Assembly: GCA_949130495.1 (NCBI GenBank)
Contig: OX422207.1
Coordinates: 712,104,456-712,168,455, forward strand
Direction of reading: 5' to 3'
DNA from: Sambucus nigra
Lineage: Eukaryota; Streptophyta; Magnoliopsida; Dipsacales; Adoxaceae
Length of the DNA: 64,000 nt
Of the stretch, positions 37,556 to 47,410 are shown piece by piece. Below the pieces are notes generated by a model that worked only from the letters and a program-made list of their open reading frames with translations, ran no database searches and had not been told where the DNA came from. Made by a program: the position numbers and the translations under genes. The number at the start of each line of letters is the position of its first letter. The first letter of the stretch is position 1.

Positions 37556-39563
37556 TGTAACAACCCGGGTTTTTAAATGAGTATTTAAAAAAAATTGGAA
37601 TATTCGAGAAAAATAAATTTTTGAATTTTATAAATTTTATTGGTTAAATATGTTGGTTATGATTTTAGAAGAATAGAACTTCAAGCGGAATTGAAATCGG
37701 ATTTAAAACGAATTTTTAAATGAATTTTTAATATTTTTCCTTATGGCATTTTTAAGGGAAACTGTCAGATATTTTGCATGATCGATCGATCGACCATTTT
37801 CATATATCGATCGATGGTCCCAGAATCTGTGCGCAGCAGTGCGTCATTTTGACGAAATAAAGAATTTTATTTTTATTTTTAACCCCCAAACTTTACTACA
37901 TAAAGGAAGCTCGGGTTATGCTTTTTAAACACACAACTCTTGTAAACCCTTAGCAACCAACATCCCCTTTTCTCCTCATCCTCCACCTACAAAACCCAAA
38001 CCTCCGTTAAAACAGATTTTCAAGCTTATTTTTGGAGGTCAAAACAGAAATATTTCAAAGTAGTTCAAGAGGGTTTTTTGATCAATTTTTTGAGGAGAAC
38101 CCGAATCGCTCGTCAATTTCAACATTTAAAAAAATCAGACATGTTTATCCTATTCTTTTCCTTTAGTGTTATGTGTCTTTCTTATAGCCTCCATTAAAAC
38201 TCATGTGTTCTAAAATAAATTAAGAACCTAATATATTGGAGAAATTAATTATGGGGTTGTTTTGTGAAATAATTAATAATATCAAATAATTATAACTTTG
38301 TTGTTATTTGGATTGTATTTACTTAGTTGCTGATATTGTGGGCATATACATGTAGAGGATCCCTTAGTAATTTAATTTTGATGTTTACGTAAAAATTCCT
38401 AATTTAATTAAATTACTTGTGCTAGAAAATAAATAACTATTATGGAACTTTCAATTAATAATGATTCGGAAAAATCATAATAATTACGTGTTCTTCATTT
38501 CCCCGTATTTGGATTAAAAATCATTTATTGGGAATTTAGTATTGTTGAGAATATTATCATAAATTGTTGATTATGTCAATTATGAAATATTATAATATTG
38601 AATATTTCGGGAATGTTGGTATTTTAGATAATTGGTTTTCACCCCTTGTTATAATACACTTGTTAGGTATGGGACTAATAAGTGGGCCTTAGTTGCGATT
38701 TATGGTAATTAGGTATGTGACTAATTAAAATAAATTTATGCGGATTATATAAATTGGGGTGGGGGCAAATTCTCTATTTTTACCGTTGATGTGATAACCT
38801 AGGATTAATATCTAGGTGAAGAAAATTATTATAATCATCATTTATTTGTGATGGGATGAAATTGTGTTTTGGGGAACTTTTCATTGGGACTAAGGAATAT
38901 TTTGAGGATTTTCACATCGCTTTTATGGGTGGGGAAAATTTATGTGAATAACTAGTATAAGAAATTTTTCGAAATTAATACCGCAAGACTAAAACTGGTA
39001 TTAAAATTTATTGGCGACATAATGTGTCAAGGGCCGACAGTTTAACCGGGTCAGAGGGCGTTTATGTCGTGTCGTGTGTGGAACCTTTTCATATGTCGAG
39101 GATCACAGGATAAAAACGGGTTAGACGACGAGTATGACAAGGGGAAGTATTTTTTGTGTAAATCACCCATGATGGGAGGACCGTCAAATTTTGGTGGACA
39201 AAATCACCCGTGGCGGGAGGACCGCTATTATAATATGTTTTGGTGTAAATAACATATGGCGGGAGGATTGGTATACCTAATAATAAAGTGAGAACAAATC
39301 ATCCTGATTAATTCATACACATTATCATCGTGGGACTTGGGATAATTTAAAATAATATTGGTGTGGCACATTTAAACCTTGTGGATACTTAGAAATTTAT
39401 TGTTGATATTATAGACTTTCTTTACATTAAAATATTCTATTATTATGGTCGATATGTATATCACTATTGTCTGGGTTCAAGGACCCTATTTGAAAGGAGT
39501 AGCCGGTATTCATCCTCGGGGCTTTGGCTCTGATGTGACACCCCACCTAATAAAATACCGGGT

Positions 39564-42556
39564 TGTGACACCCCGACTAATTAAATACCGGGTAGCTACT
39601 CCTTTATTAAATTAATTCAAAATGCCATGTTGGCTCAGTTAATAGCATCACTGTCGAAAACATTTTATTATTACTAACCACCTAGTATTTAAAAAGTAAG
39701 TTGCCAAATTTTAATTGAAGACTGATTAACATGCAACAAGTGAAAAGAATAATAATAACCCCATTCACCATAATGAAGTAAATAGAATAATCGACACATG
39801 ATATAAATAAAACTGGAGGAAAAACTCCTCATAACATAATCCCACAACTGAAGTAAATAATGAAATACTAGATACTGAAATGAATACATGCCAAAGTCTG
39901 AAAAACTGAAATGGAAATGTATCTAATAGAACTTGGGCAACATGCCCTACAACTGAGGAATACTGAATAAGGAATCCAAATGATATAAGCGTCTAAAAGC
40001 AAATCCCTGTAGCTTCCACAAGCAGCTACAGCTCGTCATCAGAATGAGGATCCTATGCATGGTGACCTTGTGGCTGGGCACCTAAAATGGTTTTACCAAA
40101 AAGTAGATTTGAAAGCAAACGGGTCAGAGCCCGAATGTGTATATTTTAAAAACCTGCAAGTGCTTTAAAAACATTTAAAACAGTATATGCAAAGTACATG
40201 TTAGGACGTGCTCTCACATGATATACTCACCTCTCATCTTACTGTGCACTCCTAACGTTCCTGTACCCATACATATGTTATCTCGTAACTATCTAAAGAG
40301 TTTCTAACACTACTAGTCGGTTCACGTTATAAGTTCCATCCTTAACAATTAAATAGAGAGTTCTACTTTAATTCCCAAGTTCCCAATTATTAACCAAACC
40401 ATTTATTTGATAAAAGATCTCTTTTTATCTTTCAAAACATTACCATAATTATACTCACAATTTATTATAGTAAATTTCTTCTCGATTAACCGTATATTTT
40501 CACATCATAAATATACAATACAAGCACCCAAAGGCTAAGCTGCGGTGCACACATACTCTGCTATCCATCCCGGTACATCACGTACATAAGGATTACAAAT
40601 TCCGAATCTCTCAGGAATTGTTGGAATCAACACCACACACATAAATGGAGGCGAACATAATTCAATCATATCCATGGTCACGTACATACCTACGCTCCAT
40701 AGTCAGCTGGCTTATTAACTCACAAATAAGTCATTCTCTTGAACTATGTCCTCTAGGCACCAATCTAAATCCGGGCAACACAAGGATAAGAAGGTCCTAA
40801 GCGAACGTAACCTCCCGTGATAGCAAGTATGGTAGGTATGTCATACACATAAAGTTATCTACTAAGCATTCACACATCTTAGATATTTCAATATTAATAA
40901 GGGTATTCTCTACATCATTATACCATTATTCCCAATTCATATATTTCAAGTGTCCCAACAATATATAAATTAAATAGTTGACACGTCTCACGTCGTAATA
41001 TCTTAAACTTAAAACCTGTCTCGAATAGACTATTAAGTTCCCATAATTCCCTCATATAACATCGCTATACCTAAGGTCCTTACTTCTGCCCCAAACCTTA
41101 TTTCATCAAATTATTCAAATTTGTACTATTAACCCAAATATTATCTCACATAACGAATTTCATTAATTTAGAATGATTCCTCAAATTAAATTCCAATTAA
41201 TGTCCAATCTCAAAATCATGCCTACTGGTCTTCCTTAAAATTTAGGGTAATCACAATGTCTCCAATAATATTATCCAAGGGTTATCATCATTAAAATTAA
41301 ATTAAGGAAAACTTTATTCATTCTGGGAAGGTCGATCGATCGACCTTGACCTTCGATCGATCGATTGTGGTCGATCGATCGACTGATGAATGTCGATCGA
41401 TCGATTACACAGGTCTGTTACGGACTGCTTCGTTTTGCAGTTACAGTTTCGTCCCAATTCACCATTTTTAAGCATGAAACTTCAAGATAAGGTCACTATA
41501 ACGTTATACTAACATCCTATATCAGTAATAACATTCTAAATCCCATAATTCATCATTTAAAGGCTTACTTTGGATTAAAACTACATCAAAATAATTCCCA
41601 GATTTCTTCCATTCAAGAACATCATTAAGTTTCTTCTAATTCTACCTTTTGATCATCAAGGTTCTGTTTTCAACATATAAATTCGCCCAGAATATACTAC
41701 ATGGAATTCCTACATAAATCATGTCCTTTAACTTTCAATTCATGGGTTTAATTTATCTCCAAAAATCAATTCCGAAAATTCCTAAACATGGAAACATATC
41801 TTGAATTAAAGGAGTTTAAATCACTTGCCTTAATTATCTCAGAATTTGGTGTTCAATCTTGAAGTCCAGTTGTTCTCCCTCTCACTTTTCTGCAGAATTC
41901 TCTTCCTTCTCTCTCTTTCAAGCTCTTCTCAAGGTTTCCTTCTCTCTCTCTCTCTCTCAAGCTTTTCCCAAGGTTGAAGATAATGGAATATGGAGTGTGT
42001 CTTGGTTTTTGGAAGTTGGGAGTATATTTCAACTCCTCCCGTAGTCCATTAAATCTCTAAGTGGTAGTAGTGGGTTAAGTGGGTTAAGTGGGTTGAGAAA
42101 TAGTCAGATTTTTAATTCCCATTTTCGTCACTTTTTAATTCCCAAAAATGCAATTTACCAAAATGCCCTTTATGATGTCGGTATGGCCCACAAATATCCC
42201 GGGACCCAAACTAAACTTCCGGCTAGTGTTTTCTGACTATCTCGACCCTTCCGGACGCGTTGGCGCACTCAAAACGACCATACGGTTAATGGAACTAAAA
42301 TTCATTTTTTTAATTATGTAGCACAATACCATGACGTGGCGGTCACACGCGTCAAGTAAAATTCCCAAATTGCCGTATTTATAACTCACGACAATATCAA
42401 TATTACCAATATTCATATAATGCCAAGTATGCACATTATAATAAAATACTAACTCACATCTCGTTAATATTATTATCCGGATTAATTTCCAATTAATAAA
42501 CTTTTAATTCAATTAATCCCCAAAAATAAATAACGCAGAAAATACGGGGTATTACA
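39564..42556 (-). mobile_element. Tekay element 3' LTR
   Basis: Contains the 22-nt hairpin position (40061-40082), GTGCAC (40244-40249), a (TCGA)n cluster at 41328-41406 with the perfect palindrome AAGGTCGATCGATCGACCTT (41328-41347), a CT repeat at 41940-41960, and three GTGGGTTAA(G) units at 42072-42095. No gene. Confidence 0.95.
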
Positions 42557-42568
42557 TACTTCCCCCCT
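42557..42568 (-). other. Tekay polypurine tract
   Basis: The minus strand TAGGGGGGAAGTA abuts the 3' LTR start. The hairpin GAATTTCG / CGAAATTC (42576-42594) lies just upstream in sense and is a known hallmark of this clade's 3' end. Confidence 0.85.
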
Positions 42569-42598
42569 AATAACTGAATTTCGTCCCGAAATTCGGAA

Positions 42599-43603
42599 CT
42601 AGAAAGTACCTGGTAAGAATAACTCTGGATAACGTTCGCGCATCTCATCCTCGCGCTCCCATGTGGACTCCTCGACATTATGATGTCGCCACTGAACACG
42701 TACTAACGGGACTATCTTTGACCGCAGTTTCCGCTCACTTCGGTCCAAAATAGCTATCAACCCCTCCTCGTAGGAGCTATCTGGCTGGAGATCAATGTCC
42801 TCCACAGCAATGAAAGAATGAGACAAATCATCTCTAAGGTATTTCCTAAGCGAGGAAATATGAAACACATCGTGAATCCGATGTAAATGCTCCGGTAACC
42901 CAAGTCTATACGCAACTGGTCCGATCCGCTCAATAATAGGAAATGGTCCCACATATCTCGGTGCCAACTTCCCTTTCTTCCCGAAACGTATAATCCCCTT
43001 CATAGGAGATACTCTGAGCAAAACCTGATCCCCCACTTGGAACTCTCTGAAGAATCTCTTCGCATCAGCATAACTCTTCTGTCTGTCCTGAGCCACTCGG
43101 ATGCGACTGCGAATCAATTCTATCCTTGCCGAAGTATCCTGAATCACTTCCGGCCCAAGTAGTTTGTTGTCCCCCACCTCCAACCAACATGCTGGGGAAC
43201 GACAAGGTCTACCGTACAATGCCTCAAATGGAGCCATGCCAATGGTGAACTGATAAGAGTTGTTGTAAGCAAACTCCACCAGTGGAAGATACTGCTCCCA
43301 TCCACCCTCAAAGTCAATGGTGCACATATGTAGCATGTCCTCCAACATCTGATTTGTGCGTTCGGTCTGTCCGTCGGTCTGTGGGTGGTACGCCGTACTC
43401 AACTGCAACTCCGTGCCCATGGCCTGCTGAAAACTCTCCCAAAACCTTGAAACAAATACCTTGTCTCGGCCAGACACGATATTTAAGGGCACCCCGTGAA
43501 GTCTCACTATCTCTGAAATAAAGAGCTGGGCATACTGTCCCGCAGTGTAATCTGTCCTGACGGGTAGAAAATGAGCGACCTTCGACAACCTGTCCACAAT
43601 CAC
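42599..43603 (-). CDS. Tekay integrase, core and C-terminal chromodomain-like part
   Basis: A 335-codon open stretch continuing the polyprotein after a TAG at 43604-43606. The integrase core covers the first half: 'VDRLSKVAHFLPV' (N-terminal), then VSGRDKVFVSRFW, AYHPQTDGQTERTNQ with the catalytic glutamate, and 'GMAPFEALYGR'. The family has VSDRD; here the codon at 43469-43471 is GGC, so the second catalytic aspartate is glycine. The tail has the GPFPI and RIHDVFHISSLRKY motifs, then a chromodomain-like end (VRVQWRHHNVEESTWERE). In life, integrase inserts the cDNA, and the tail is thought to target heterochromatin. This copy should be inactive. Confidence 0.93.
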   Translation of the reverse strand: MIVDRLSKVAHFLPVRTDYTAGQYAQLFISEIVRLHGVPLNIVSGRDKVFVSRFWESFQQAMGTELQLSTAYHPQTDGQTERTNQMLEDMLHMCTIDFEGGWEQYLPLVEFAYNNSYQFTIGMAPFEALYGRPCRSPACWLEVGDNKLLGPEVIQDTSARIELIRSRIRVAQDRQKSYADAKRFFREFQVGDQVLLRVSPMKGIIRFGKKGKLAPRYVGPFPIIERIGPVAYRLGLPEHLHRIHDVFHISSLRKYLRDDLSHSFIAVEDIDLQPDSSYEEGLIAILDRSERKLRSKIVPLVRVQWRHHNVEESTWEREDEMRERYPELFLPGTF

Positions 43604-44941
43604 CTAAATGGAGTCGTGCCCTCTCTGCGACATAGGCAACCCCGTGATAAAGTCCATAGAGATGCTCTCCCACATCCACATCGGGACCTCTAATGGCTGT
43701 AGCAGTCCTGCTGGTCTCTGATGATCCACTTTTACGAGCTGACAAGTGGCGCATTTTGAGACAAACTCGGCAATATCCCTCTTCATCCCGCTCCACCAAT
43801 ACTGACGTCTCATGTCTTGGTACATTTTGTCCCCTCCGGGATGTACCGCGAACCGTGAGCCGTGTGACTCTGCCATCACCTCATGCCGCAATTCCTCCCC
43901 CTCCGGAATTACTAATCTCCCATTGAAGCGTAATCCCCCGTCTGAGCTAACGGTATAGGATTCGGCTCCCTCTGCTAATAATCGAACTATCTGCTCCTGA
44001 CAGAACGAATCATTTGCCTGTGCCTTCACCACCTTCGTGACAATCGGCGGTGTAACAGTCATCACAGACATGAATGATCGGGCCACTGCATCCTGGTGTC
44101 CCAATTCTTTCCACTTGGCCTTCCATACATCTGCCACCTCATCTACCGGTCTACGGCTCAACGCGTCTGCCACCACGTTAGCCTTTCCCGGGTGGTATTG
44201 GATATCGAACTGATAATCTTTCACGAATTCAAGCCACCTCCGTTGCCGCATATTCAGCTCCTTCTGCGTGAATAGGTACTGTAGGGACTTGTGATCCGTG
44301 AATAATCGAAACTTCTCCCCCAACAGGTAATGTCTCCAAATGCGAAGGGCAAATACCACTGCCGCTAACTCCAAGTCATGGGTAGGGTAATTCTTCTCGT
44401 GAGGCTTAAGCTTACGGGAAGCATAAGCTATGGCCTGACTCTCCTGCTGCAGTACACCTCCAAGTCCTTGTAAGGACGCATCGGTGTAAACAAGATACTC
44501 AACCCCCGGTCTCGGCAATGCTAACACAGGTGCTGAGGTTAGCTTGTCTTTCAACTCATCAAATTCCAACTGACAGGCATCACTCCAAATGAACGACACA
44601 CCTTTTCGGGTAAGATGTGTCATGGGACCCGCTATCGTGGAGAAACCCCGAATAAACCTCCTGTAGTATCCTGCTAGGCCCAAGAAACTACGGATCTCTG
44701 TCGGTGTCGTGGGCTGTCCCCACTCCCTCACTGCGGATACCTTCCCCGGATCAACCGATATTCCCCGGTCGGAAATAATATGACACATAAACTGAACCTC
44801 CTTCAGCCAAAACCCGCACTTCTCATATTTTGCATACAACTCATTCTGGCGCAGTGTCTGCAAAACTAGTCTCAAGTGCACGGCATGCTCCTCCTCTGTC
44901 TGGGAGTAAACCAAAATATCATCGATGAAGACAATGACAAA
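43604..44941 (-). CDS. Tekay RT C-terminal part, RNase H and integrase zinc domain
   Basis: Open from just after the stop at 44942 (the first Met used by an ORF finder is at 44914). It begins in the RT catalytic box ([14 protein letters not shown], the FxDD motif intact), then thumb motifs ([15 protein letters not shown], '[12 protein letters not shown]'). RNase H follows with [15 protein letters not shown], '[17 protein letters not shown]', [11 protein letters not shown] and '[10 protein letters not shown]'. Then comes the integrase HHCC zinc domain ('[17 protein letters not shown]', CATCQLVK) and the start of the core with 'SMDFITGLP' (first catalytic D). It ends at a TAG (43604-43606) where the family has tryptophan. 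Confidence 0.94.
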   Translation of the reverse strand, partial: FVIVFIDDILVYSQTEEEHAVHLRLVLQTLRQNELYAKYEKCGFWLKEVQFMCHIISDRGISVDPGKVSAVREWGQPTTPTEIRSFLGLAGYYRRFIRGFSTIAGPMTHLTRKGVSFIWSDACQLEFDELKDKLTSAPVLALPRPGVEYLVYTDASLQGLGGVLQQESQAIAYASRKLKPHEKNYPTHDLELAAVVFALRIWRHYLLGEKFRLFTDHKSLQYLFTQKELNMRQRRWLEFVKDYQFDIQYHPGKANVVADALSRRPVDEVADVWKAKWKELGHQDAVARSFMSVMTVTPPIVTKVVKAQANDSFCQEQIVRLLAEGAESYTVSSDGGLRFNGRLVIPEGEELRHEVMAESHGSRFAVHPGGDKMYQDMRRQYWWSGMKRDIAEFVSKCATCQLVKVDHQRPAGLLQPLEVPMWMWESISMDFITGLPMSQRGHDSI

Positions 44942-45505
44942 CTAGTCTAGGTAATCCCTGAACACCCTATTAATCAAGTCCATAAATGCTGCTGGAGCGT
45001 TGGTCAAACCAAATGGCATAACCCGAAACTCGTAGGAACCATATCTCGATAAGAACGCAGTCTTCGAGACGTCCTCCTCCCTGATACGCAACTGATGGTA
45101 ACCAGATCGTAAATCAATCTTTGAGAAGTAAGAAGCTCCTCTCAACTGGTCAAATAGGTCATCGATTCGAGGCAACGGATACTTGTTCCGTATCGTGACC
45201 TTGTTTAACTCCCGGTAGTCCACACACAATCTCAGTGAACCATCTCTCTTCTTCACGAACAACACAGGGGCACCCCAAGGTGAAGTACTCCTCCGAATAA
45301 ACCCCTGACCCAACAACTGCTCAATCTGATCCCGTAACTCCCTCATCTCAGCTGGAGCCATACGGTACGGTGCACGTGCTATAGGTCTCGTATCTGGTAA
45401 CAAGTCTATAACAAAATCTATCTCTCGACTGGGGGGTAGGCCTGGTATCTCCTGAAACACATCAGAATACTCCCTGACAACGGGGATCGACTCTAAAGGA
45501 ATCAT
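44942..45505 (-). CDS. Tekay reverse transcriptase, N-terminal part
   Basis: 188 codons starting [10 protein letters not shown] and containing the RT palm and fingers: '[14 protein letters not shown]', '[14 protein letters not shown]', [40 protein letters not shown], '[15 protein letters not shown]' (first catalytic D) and '[20 protein letters not shown]'. It ends LD followed by TAG at 44942-44944, where relatives have glutamine; the frame continues unchanged with FVIVFIDD. A single C-to-T change of CAG explains the stop. Upstream linker to protease is short and contains another stop, so a small deletion there is likely. Confidence 0.95.
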   Translation of the reverse strand: MIPLESIPVVREYSDVFQEIPGLPPSREIDFVIDLLPDTRPIARAPYRMAPAEMRELRDQIEQLLGQGFIRRSTSPWGAPVLFVKKRDGSLRLCVDYRELNKVTIRNKYPLPRIDDLFDQLRGASYFSKIDLRSGYHQLRIREEDVSKTAFLSRYGSYEFRVMPFGLTNAPAAFMDLINRVFRDYLD

Positions 45506-45538
45506 AACCTCCTTAGAGGTATCCTCCTCAATGTAATA

Positions 45539-45904
45539 TTAATGCGCGGTCGAGCCTCCCTCTGGGCGAGGCATCGCCACAACAAACATCTCTTGCCCCG
45601 GAATGGCAAAAACAATGCTCCCACCAAAGCAATCAATCATGGCTCTATGATCAGTGAGCCAGTCCATACCGATGATAACATCGTGAACATGCATATCTAG
45701 TACCAACATGTCCGCAGGTAATACCAAACCACCAATCTCTACCCCCACTCCCCGACATATAAAGAATATAAGTGACCCATTCCCCAAAGGTGAGTCGACA
45801 CACGTAACTGTGCTCTCCGCTGCGGCTAACAATCCTAACGCCTTTGCGAAGTGTGTAGCTATAAAACAATGTGTAGCACCCGTATCAAATAATACCCGAC
45901 CCAT
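45539..45904 (-). CDS. Tekay aspartic protease
   Basis: A 121-residue open stretch with the retropepsin active site LFDTGATHCFI at its start, then 'VVLPADMLVL...VIIGMDWL', the conserved hydrophobic second half (V.IGMDWL). The catalytic triplet is DTG. The protease cleaves the gag-pol polyprotein. It is in the pol frame but separated from RT by a stop at about 45539, and from gag by a stop at 46088-46090. The start Met is internal to the polyprotein, not a true initiator. Confidence 0.92.
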   Translation of the reverse strand: MGRVLFDTGATHCFIATHFAKALGLLAAAESTVTCVDSPLGNGSLIFFICRGVGVEIGGLVLPADMLVLDMHVHDVIIGMDWLTDHRAMIDCFGGSIVFAIPGQEMFVVAMPRPEGGSTAH

Positions 45905-46087
45905 AGTGCCATGGATAGGAAACGTACCCTCAATCGCGGGCGGTGCCTGTGGAACTGCAGCCTGGTGGATGTTGTAGACACGTCCATACTGTAGCTGTCC
46001 CTGCTGCAGAGGAACTGCTGGAATAATCTGAGCTGGAGCTGGAAGGGCTGGTGGAAAGAGTGGCCTCTGTGGCTCCTGTCGAGCACC

Positions 46088-46200
46088 CTACTGCTGCTGC
46101 TGTGGGGCCCGGCCCTTATCAGGACACTCTTGACGTTTGTGGCCAATCTTACCACAAATGAAACATTTCCCTGGGGAAGTTCCATCCCCTCTGCCCTTGC
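46088..46200 (-). pseudogene. Tekay gag zinc knuckle, out of frame with gag
   Basis: CFICGKIGHKRQECP (C-x2-C-x4-H-x4-C) is encoded around 46125-46170, one frame off from the main gag ORF. The frame change occurs near 46185-46195, at 'agaggggatgg' in sense. This nucleic-acid-binding knuckle normally closes gag and packages the RNA. The stop at 46088-46090 follows a QQQQ run. Confidence 0.88.
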
Positions 46201-47225
46201 TGTCCCCGGCCCTGGTGGCCGTTACCATTCCTCCCCTGGCCCTGCTGGCCCTGCTGAAACTGCTGATGTTGGCCATTTTGACCCTGCTGGCCCTGATGAC
46301 CGTTATGACCCTGCTGGCCATTTCGGAATCCTCCCTGACCGTTCCTGAAACCTCCTGAACGGAACCTCTTTTGATCTCCCTGCTGAGAACCCTGCTCTAA
46401 CTGTCTCTGTCCCTGAAAAGATTGTGCTCCACCGGCACCATGTCCTCCAGTCCTGCCCTGATGGCTAGACTCTCCCGACCTCTTGCCCTCGGCCATGTGA
46501 AAACGGTGGTCCTGGCAATGTAACAATGCAGCGTTAACCACATCAGAATACGTGGCCAACGAAAGGTTCCCTAATAGATGCTGACGGATCCTCCATGTCA
46601 ACCCGTCGGTAAATTTCTCAATCTTCTTCTTCTCTGACGGTATCTCATCAGGAACGATATTTAATAGATTAGTGAACTCGGCCTCATACTCGGCCACTGT
46701 CTTGCCCTCCTGCCTCAGACACATCAATCTCCTCCTCATTTCCGTATGAACCGCTGACGGAAAGTACTTGCGGTCAAACCGCACCCAAAACTCATGTATG
46801 GTGAGAGTATCCCTCTCCTCTACGGTGGTAATAGACTCCCACCACTGCAATGCAGATCCAAATAGCTTAAAAGTAGCTAGCACCTGTTTCTGAACATCCG
46901 TGCACTCATACATCCGTAAGTGCCGCTGCATATCCTTCCTCCATTGGCTCGAGACTACTACATCTGAGCTTCCTGCAAACTCTGGCGGATGCGCTTTCTG
47001 AAAAGCGTCACGTACACGTTCCCAAGCAGACGGGAATGAAGTTGCCTGAACTGGCGCGGCAACCGGCGCCAGAGGCGGTGCCTGCTGAACAACGACAATG
47101 GCGGCATTTACCGCTTGGGCTACAATACCTGCAACCTCAGCAGCGTTCATCATGCTCTGAACCGGTCCGGGCTGTGGTTCTGGCGCCGCATTCCTGGGAA
47201 CTCGTGGTGCACGTCGTGGAGGCAT
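46149..47225 (-). CDS. Tekay gag (capsid), frameshifted near the end
   Basis: 358 residues from MPPRRAPRVPRNA, the usual gag start 170 bp inside the PBS. Residues about 65-250 are a Ty3/gypsy capsid (Retrotrans_gag family): 'WERVRDAFQKAHPPEFAG', 'ALQWWES', 'FWVRFDRKYFP', 'YEAEFTNLLNIVP', 'FTDGL'. The tail (250-345) is very rich in Gln and Gly with repeated GQQGQ and GHQG units. The last residues (WNFPREMFHLW) are out of the family frame. The capsid builds the virus-like particle. The full capsid is intact, so this protein could still be made, lacking only the zinc knuckle. Confidence 0.93.
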   Translation of the reverse strand: MPPRRAPRVPRNAAPEPQPGPVQSMMNAAEVAGIVAQAVNAAIVVVQQAPPLAPVAAPVQATSFPSAWERVRDAFQKAHPPEFAGSSDVVVSSQWRKDMQRHLRMYECTDVQKQVLATFKLFGSALQWWESITTVEERDTLTIHEFWVRFDRKYFPSAVHTEMRRRLMCLRQEGKTVAEYEAEFTNLLNIVPDEIPSEKKKIEKFTDGLTWRIRQHLLGNLSLATYSDVVNAALLHCQDHRFHMAEGKRSGESSHQGRTGGHGAGGAQSFQGQRQLEQGSQQGDQKRFRSGGFRNGQGGFRNGQQGHNGHQGQQGQNGQHQQFQQGQQGQGRNGNGHQGRGQQGQRGWNFPREMFHLW

Positions 47226-47396
47226 TCTGAAATAAGAATAAAGTCTATAAGTTCGCAGTTATAAACTTTAAAATAGCTGAAGAACGTAGCATAAACAAAA
47301 GAATACAACAGTCCTAAAGTATAGGGCTCTATATCAAAGAAAGCTCAGCGGAAACATAATAAGCCGTTCAGATCCTAAAGGACACTAGAACCTGAT

Positions 47397-47408
47397 GCTC
47401 TGATACCA
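47397..47408 (-). other. Tekay primer binding site
   Basis: Plus strand GCTCTGATACCA, the complement of TGGTATCAGAGC (tRNA-iMet), two bases from the LTR start at 47411. Confidence 0.95.
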
Positions 47409-47410
47409 CC

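Noticed and set aside
43282..46358. Several open frames on the plus strand or in other frames opposite the Tekay gag-pol (for example 43693-43926, 45708-45977, 46137-46358)
   Set aside because: They overlap well-supported gag, protease and integrase on the other strand and have no domain of their own. They are shadow frames of GC-richer coding.
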